In this document: in pieces, positions 40,931-45,780 of the stretch
Layout of the letters: each line of letters begins with the position of its first letter
How positions within the stretch are numbered: the stretch's first letter is position 1
Assembly: GCF_026008495.1 (NCBI RefSeq)
Contig: NZ_BQUN01000043.1
Span: 1-45,780 of the forward strand
Reading direction: 5' to 3'
Source of the DNA: Streptomyces sp. A012304
Lineage (GTDB): Bacteria; Actinomycetota; Actinomycetes; Streptomycetales; Streptomycetaceae
DNA: 45,780 nt
Position numbers and translations under genes: made by a program
The notes under the pieces: model-generated
Database searches by the model: none
The model's input: the letters and a program-made list of their open reading frames with translations, nothing else
Told to the model about the DNA's origin: nothing

Positions 40931-42015
40931 CTCTGGGTGTGCCGCACACAGGCGGTGACGACCTCGCGCAGACTTCCGGTGCGCTCCCACACCTCCCGCT
41001 GCACCCGGGCCCCGTTGCCGTCGCGCAGCAGCTCGGCACAGGAGGTGCGGGCCCGCTCCAGGTCACCGTTGTCGGCCAGCGCGTCGCGCACATGGTCGAG
41101 CAGGGCCCGCACCACCGTCCCGACCGGAGCGCGCCGCATGGTCGCCGGGTGCAGCAGCTCCCCGGTCAGCCCGGAGCGGGCGGCCTGCCAGTCGGCCAGC
41201 CGCAGCAGGCTCACACTGTGGTCCACCGGCTCCTCGCCCGCCTTCCACTCCCGGGCGGCCGTCTCGACGAGCCCGCGCACGAGCGTGGCGACGAGGACGG
41301 CGGTGTCCGCGTGCAGACACACGTCCGCGACCCGCACCTCCACCGTCGGATACCGTGCGGACAGCCGGGCGTCGAAGTAGACCATGGCCTCGTCGAGGAT
41401 GGTGCCCGTGGCCACCATGTCCGCCACCCGCTGGTGGTAGCGCTCGGCCGAACCGAACAGCTCGGTCGGACCGGCCGACGGCCAGCGCTGCCACACCCGG
41501 CTGCGGTAACTGTCGTATCCCGTCTCCTTGCCCTGCCAGAACGGTGAGTTGGCGCTCAGCGCCGACAGCACCGGCAGCCAGGGGCGGATCCGGTCGACGA
41601 CCCCGACGCCCTCCTCGTCCGACTCCACGGACACATGCACATGACACCCGCACACCAGCTGCTCACGGGTCGCGATGCCGTAGTGCTCCGCCATCCACTG
41701 GTAGCGCCGGTTCATGCCGACCGAGGGCCGCACCGGCAGCGGGGAGGTGGCGAGCGCCGCGACCGTGCACCCGATCTCCCCGGCGTGCCGGGCCGCCTGC
41801 CCACGGATGCGGACGATCTCCTCGGCGAGCTCGTCCATGCCCGACTGCGGGTGGGTGGCGAACTCCAGCATCTGGTTGTGCAGTTCCTTCTCGAAGACGT
41901 CCTGGTCGGCCGGTTCCCGCGTGGCGCGGGCGAGAACCGCGGCGGACAGTGCCCTCGGCTCCCCGGTCTCCGGGTCGACCAGGAGGAGTTCCTCCTCCAC
42001 TCCGACGGTGCGCAC
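40927..42015 (-). CDS. YbdK-type carboxylate-amine ligase (GCS2 family)
   Basis: 362 residues. TVGVEEELLLVDPETGEPR at the N-terminus, FEKELHNQMLEFAT, CGCHVHVSV and VEVRVADV mark the GCS2 branch of glutamate-cysteine ligases. YbdK proteins show weak glutamate-cysteine ligase activity; the true substrate is unclear. GTG 42015 with AGAAAGG upstream. Follows glgB in the same direction after 57 bases containing a small hairpin. Confidence 0.88.
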   Translation of the reverse strand: MRTVGVEEELLLVDPETGEPRALSAAVLARATREPADQDVFEKELHNQMLEFATHPQSGMDELAEEIVRIRGQAARHAGEIGCTVAALATSPLPVRPSVGMNRRYQWMAEHYGIATREQLVCGCHVHVSVESDEEGVGVVDRIRPWLPVLSALSANSPFWQGKETGYDSYRSRVWQRWPSAGPTELFGSAERYHQRVADMVATGTILDEAMVYFDARLSARYPTVEVRVADVCLHADTAVLVATLVRGLVETAAREWKAGEEPVDHSVSLLRLADWQAARSGLTGELLHPATMRRAPVGTVVRALLDHVRDALADNGDLERARTSCAELLRDGNGARVQREVWERTGSLREVVTACVRHTQS

Positions 42016-42048
42016 GGTATGCAGCCTTTCTCTGGCAGGTGGTACGCA

Positions 42049-42066
42049 CCCGACTGCCCCGTCGGG
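42049..42066 (-). terminator. Small hairpin after glgB
   Basis: CCCGAC (42049-42054), six-base loop, GTCGGG (42061-42066). It lies between the glgB stop and the next start on the minus strand; weak evidence for termination or attenuation. Confidence 0.35.
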
Positions 42067-42072
42067 CCTTCT

Positions 42073-44286
42073 TCACACGGAGTAAGGCGTCAGCCACACC
42101 GTGGCCAGCGGCGGCAGGGTGAAGGCGATCTCGCCGTTCTCCGGTTTGACCGCCTCCGGCAGGGTGACGTCGCCGCCGCCGTAGCGGGCGGCGTCGGTGT
42201 TGAGCGCCTCGTACCAGACGGGGACGTCGTCGGGGACGCCGAGGCGGTAGTCCTGGCGGACGACCGGGGAGAAGTTGCTGACGGCGAGGAGGGGTGTGCC
42301 GTGGGCGTCGTACCGCAGGAACGCGAAGACGTTGTCGTCGGCGGCGTCACAGAGCACCCACCGGAAGCCGGCCGGGTCGCTGTCGCGCTGCCACAGGGCG
42401 GGGGTCGCCCGGTAGCGGGCGTTGAGGTCGCGGACCAGGTCCTGCACGCCCCGGTGGTCGGCCGCGGCGCAGTAACCGGGGTCCAGCAGCCACCACTCCG
42501 GGCCGTGCGCCTCCGACCACTCCGCGCCCTGTGCGAACTCCTGTCCCATGAACAGCAGTTGCTTGCCGGGGTGGGCCCACATGAACCCGAGGTAGGCGCG
42601 ATGGTTGGCGCGCCGCTGCCACCAGTCGCCCGGCATCTTCGACACCAGCGCCCGCTTGCCGTGCACGACCTCGTCGTGGGAGATCGGCAGGACGTAGTTC
42701 TCGCTGTAGGCGTAGATCATCGAGAACGTCATCTCGTGGTGGTGGTACTTGCGGTGCACCGGCTCCTTGGCGATGTACTCCAGCGAGTCGTGCATCCAGC
42801 CCATGTTCCACTTCAGCCCGAACCCCAGACCGCCGCAGTCGGTCGGCCGGGTCACCCCGCCCCAGGCCGTCGACTCCTCCGCGATGGTGACCACTCCCGG
42901 GTTCCTGCGGTACACGGTCGCGTTCATCTCCTGGAGGAACGCCATCGCGGCCAGGTCCTCCCGGCCGCCGTACGCGTTCGGCGACCACTGGCCGGACTCC
43001 CGCGAGTAGTCGAGGTACAGCATCGAGGCCACGGCGTCCACCCGCAGCCCGTCGATGTGGAACTCCTCGCACCAGTACACGGCGTTGGCGACGAGGAAGT
43101 TGCGCACTTCGGTCCGCCCGTAGTCGAACTCGAACGTCCCCCAGTCGGGGTGCTCGGCCCGCTGGGAGTTCCCGGGTTCGTACAGCGGGTCCCCGTCGAA
43201 CCGGGCCAACGCCCAGTCGTCCTTGGGGAAGTGGGCCGGAACCCAGTCCATGATCACGCCGATCCCGGCCCGGTGCAGGCGGTCCACGAGGTACTTGAAA
43301 TCATCAGGGGTGCCGAGTCGCGAGGTCGGAGCGTAGAAACCGGTGATCTGATAACCCCAGGAGCCCGCGAAGGGGTGCTGGGCGACCGGCATGAACTCCA
43401 CGTGGGTGAAGCCCAGGTCGGCGACATAGGCCGGCAGCTCCTCGGCCAACTGGCGGTACGTCAGCCCGGGCCGCCAGGAGGGCAGATGCACCTCGTACAC
43501 CGAGAACGGCGCCACGTGCACGGGAACGTCACCCCGCCGCGCCATCCACTCCTGGTCGCCCCACTCGTAGTGCGAGGCGTGCACGATCGACGCCGTGTCC
43601 GGCGGGACCTCCGCGTACCGCGCCATCGGGTCCGCCTTGAGGAAACGGTGGCCGTAGCGGGAGGTGATCTCGAACTTGTACCGGGTGCCCTCGCCGACCC
43701 CGGGCAGGAACAGCTCCCACACCCCGGACGCGCCGAGCGAACGCATCGGGAAGGCGGTCCCGTCCCAGTACGTGAAGTCAGCGGCCAGACGCACCCCCTG
43801 GGCGTTCGGCGCCCACACCGTGAAGCGGGTGCCGGTCACGCCCTGGTGGGTCATCGGCTCGGCGCCGAGCGCCTTCCACAGCTCCTCGTGCCGCCCCTCC
43901 CGGATCAGGTGCAGATCGAGCTCGCCCAGGGCGGGCAGGAAGCGGTACGGGTCGTGCACCTCCCGCTCGTCCGCCCCGTCGTCCTCGTACGCCACCGTCA
44001 GGGTGTAGGCGGGGATCGCGTCGAGCGGCAGGACGGTCGAGAAGAGGCCGTCGCCCTCCGACCCGAGCGGGGTGCGCTCGCCGTCCACCACGACGGCGAC
44101 CGACCGGGCGAAGGGGCGCAGCGCCCGGAAGGCGACCCCGCCCGGCACCGGGTGCGTCCCCAGCAGGGCGTGCGGGTCGTGGTGGGTGCCCGCCAGCAGA
44201 CGCCCGCGGTCGGCCGGGTCGAGCGGGGGCGCCACGGGCGGGCGGGGACCGGCCGACTCGGGCAGAGGGGTGTCGCGCAGAGCCAT
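42073..44286 (-). CDS. glgB: 1,4-alpha-glucan branching enzyme
   Basis: 737 residues, GH13_9. N-terminal CBM48/E-set modules (about 25-230), then a TIM barrel with DGLRVDAVASMLY (nucleophile Asp), TIAEESTAWGG (acid/base Glu) and LPISHDEVVHGK (stabilising Asp). It transfers alpha-1,4 segments to form alpha-1,6 branches in glycogen. ATG 44286, three bases after the maltokinase stop. In this gene order it is the branching enzyme acting with GlgE; glgE itself is expected beyond the right edge. Confidence 0.96.
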   Translation of the reverse strand: MALRDTPLPESAGPRPPVAPPLDPADRGRLLAGTHHDPHALLGTHPVPGGVAFRALRPFARSVAVVVDGERTPLGSEGDGLFSTVLPLDAIPAYTLTVAYEDDGADEREVHDPYRFLPALGELDLHLIREGRHEELWKALGAEPMTHQGVTGTRFTVWAPNAQGVRLAADFTYWDGTAFPMRSLGASGVWELFLPGVGEGTRYKFEITSRYGHRFLKADPMARYAEVPPDTASIVHASHYEWGDQEWMARRGDVPVHVAPFSVYEVHLPSWRPGLTYRQLAEELPAYVADLGFTHVEFMPVAQHPFAGSWGYQITGFYAPTSRLGTPDDFKYLVDRLHRAGIGVIMDWVPAHFPKDDWALARFDGDPLYEPGNSQRAEHPDWGTFEFDYGRTEVRNFLVANAVYWCEEFHIDGLRVDAVASMLYLDYSRESGQWSPNAYGGREDLAAMAFLQEMNATVYRRNPGVVTIAEESTAWGGVTRPTDCGGLGFGLKWNMGWMHDSLEYIAKEPVHRKYHHHEMTFSMIYAYSENYVLPISHDEVVHGKRALVSKMPGDWWQRRANHRAYLGFMWAHPGKQLLFMGQEFAQGAEWSEAHGPEWWLLDPGYCAAADHRGVQDLVRDLNARYRATPALWQRDSDPAGFRWVLCDAADDNVFAFLRYDAHGTPLLAVSNFSPVVRQDYRLGVPDDVPVWYEALNTDAARYGGGDVTLPEAVKPENGEIAFTLPPLATVWLTPYSV

Positions 44287-44289
44287 GGG

Positions 44290-45651
44290 TCAGCCTCCTC
44301 GGACGGCGAGTCGTTCGATCGCCGCCATCGGTACGGGGAGCCAGTCGGGTCGGTGCCGTGCCTCGTACAGCACCTCGTAGACGGCCCGGTCGGTTTCGTA
44401 GGCACGCAGCAGCGCGTGCTTCTTGCGGGGGTCCCAGCCGGCCCCGGCCGCGTAGCCGGCGCAGAACGCCTCCCGGCAGCGGCGCGCCCACTCCGGGCGC
44501 CAGGGCCGCCGCTGGCGGGCGGCGTAGTCGAAGGACCGCAGCATGCCGGCGATGTCACGGACCGGGGAGTGCGCACTGCACCGCTCGGCCAGCGGGCGGG
44601 AGGGCTCGCCCTCGAAGTCGATGACGAACCATTCCCGTCCGGCGCGCAGCACTTGCCCCAGGTGCAGGTCGCCGTGGATGCGCTGGGCGGACGGGCCCGG
44701 ATCGCAGGCCGCGAGCGCGTCGAAGGCGGTGGTCAGGCCCGGGACGTACGGGCGCAGGGCCGCCACATGGTGCGCGGCGGCCTCCAGTCGCTCGGTCATG
44801 GCGGCCGCGGTCCGCGTGTTGTCGGCGCGCGGGGCGGCCGGGAAGGCCGCGGCGAGCGCCGTGTGCACCTCGGCGGTGGCCCGGCCCAGCGCCTCGGCCT
44901 CCACCGTGAAGTCGTCCCCGTGGGCCAGGGCCTCCAACGCCAGGGTCCAGCCGTCCGAGGCGTCGGGCAGGAACGGCTGGAGCACGCCGAGCGTCGCCTG
45001 CTGGGGATGGGTCGTGCTGAACCAGGCCACCGGGGCCGGCACCCGGCCGCAGCCCTGCCCGGCCAGCGCGACCGGGACCTCCAGATCGGGGTTCACCCCG
45101 GGCTGGATGCGCCGGAACACCTTCAGGATGAAGGCGTCGCCGTACACGAGGGACGTGTTGGACTGCTCCGCCTCCAGCAGCCGCGGCGCGAGGCCGGCCG
45201 GTACCGGCACGGACGGGTCGGACGCGAAGCACAGCGGCCCGAGCGTGCCCGGATGCCGCATGCGCTCCAGCAGCAGATGGGCCGAGCGGGGGTCCTGCAA
45301 CGCGTCGTGCACCGCGAGACCGGCAAGCGGCCCCTCCTCCACCCTGCCGATCAGAGCCCGGCCCAGCCGCGGCGACAGATGCTTCTGGATGCCGAGGAGC
45401 AGCTGGTAGCAGTCGCCGGGCGGGGGAGTGCCGCCGGGTGCGGGCACGCCGTTCTGGCCGGTCTGCACCAGCAGGTGCAGACAGCCCGGATACAGCTCCG
45501 TCATCGACAGCAGACGCAGGTCGTTCAGGGGCCGGTCCTTGCCCGCGAACCAGCGCTGCCGCGGCAGCCACTCGCGCAGCAGCGCGCCGAGCGTCCCGCC
45601 GGAGCGGACGCCGACGGCACTGCCCGGGCTCAGAGATGCGGTCTTCGGCAT
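44290..45651 (-). CDS. Maltokinase (Pep2/Mak)
   Basis: 453 residues. N-terminal maltokinase cap domain (LLREWLPRQRWFAGKDRPL) and an aminoglycoside-phosphotransferase-like kinase domain with QRIHGDLHLGQVL (catalytic Asp) and VIDFEGEPSRP (metal-binding Asp). It phosphorylates maltose from TreS to maltose-1-phosphate, the donor used by GlgE. ATG 45651 has AGGAAAGG upstream. 28 bases after treS, three before glgB, so one operon. Confidence 0.95.
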   Translation of the reverse strand: MPKTASLSPGSAVGVRSGGTLGALLREWLPRQRWFAGKDRPLNDLRLLSMTELYPGCLHLLVQTGQNGVPAPGGTPPPGDCYQLLLGIQKHLSPRLGRALIGRVEEGPLAGLAVHDALQDPRSAHLLLERMRHPGTLGPLCFASDPSVPVPAGLAPRLLEAEQSNTSLVYGDAFILKVFRRIQPGVNPDLEVPVALAGQGCGRVPAPVAWFSTTHPQQATLGVLQPFLPDASDGWTLALEALAHGDDFTVEAEALGRATAEVHTALAAAFPAAPRADNTRTAAAMTERLEAAAHHVAALRPYVPGLTTAFDALAACDPGPSAQRIHGDLHLGQVLRAGREWFVIDFEGEPSRPLAERCSAHSPVRDIAGMLRSFDYAARQRRPWRPEWARRCREAFCAGYAAGAGWDPRKKHALLRAYETDRAVYEVLYEARHRPDWLPVPMAAIERLAVRGG

Positions 45652-45679
45652 GGTGACGCGTCCTTTCCTCGGCGCACGC

Positions 45680-45780
45680 TCACAGGCGCCGGCCGACGCG
45701 GGATGCGGCTCGGGCGAGCCGGAACCAGTAGAAACCGTGGCCTGCGAGGGTGAGCAGGTAGGGCAGTTCGCCGATCGCGG
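45680..45780 (-). CDS. treS: Trehalose synthase C-terminus (cut by window edge)
   Basis: The last 32 codons are visible: IGELPYLLTLAGHGFYWFRL followed by a short Arg-rich tail and TGA. This matches the TreS (maltose alpha-D-glucosyltransferase) C-terminus, and the position directly before a maltokinase is the standard treS-pep2 order. It interconverts trehalose and maltose. Confidence 0.85.
   Translation of the reverse strand, partial: AIGELPYLLTLAGHGFYWFRLARAASRVGRRL

Overview
The window looks like a chromosomal segment of a Streptomyces-type actinomycete. Support for this: very high GC with G/C-rich third codon positions, many GTG starts, 1-4 base stop/start overlaps, a WhiB protein, a large ATP-binding LuxR-type regulator, several DUF families common in streptomycetes (DUF6098, DUF5133, DUF6480, DUF4032), and a treS-maltokinase-glgB cluster. 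I call 46 protein genes; two run off the edges. I see no rRNA, tRNA, CRISPR array, phage or insertion sequence.

Left part (1-9700). The 5'-proximal part of a LuxR-type ATPase regulator is followed by a tightly coupled triad (2071-5563, minus strand): a response regulator fused to a glutaredoxin-like domain and a thioredoxin-reductase-like flavoprotein that lacks the usual CxxC, a histidine kinase with a cyclic-nucleotide-binding-like sensor, and a small UBP-type zinc finger. Overlapping stops and starts suggest one redox signalling unit. Then come a glyoxalase-like protein, a tandem universal stress protein, a metallo-hydrolase/DUF4032 pair, and a membrane protein behind a perfect palindrome resembling a CsoR-family operator.

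Middle (9700-31900). An AlkB-type dioxygenase, a TetR/flavoprotein-dehydrogenase pair, DUF488, an L,D-transpeptidase lipoprotein with a two-component system, DUF6098, WhiB, a divergent LysR/LysE amino-acid exporter pair sharing an AT-rich palindrome, an MFS exporter, a stand-alone cyclic-nucleotide-binding protein, an Orn/Lys/Arg decarboxylase, an anti-sigma-type ATPase followed by a SigB/SigF-family sigma factor, a DUF1206 membrane protein, a 600-bp intergenic array of 30-31 bp repeats, a FUSC transporter, a type II NADH dehydrogenase-like protein and a MarR regulator.

Right part (31900-45780). A five-gene, translationally coupled stressosome-type module (RsbR, RsbS, RsbT, an RsbT-phosphatase fusion, a GAF-PP2C phosphatase) is followed upstream by a STAS anti-anti-sigma gene. 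Several genes, including this STAS gene and its divergent PRC-barrel neighbour, have promoters of the GNNT-N14-16-GGGTA(C/T) SigB type. With the sigma factor and four separate GHKL ATPase domains, this makes a dense partner-switching stress network. The window ends with an acyl-CoA ligase, a DUF6480 peptide, a YbdK-type carboxylate-amine ligase and treS-maltokinase-glgB, which make maltose-1-phosphate and branch alpha-glucan (GlgE pathway).
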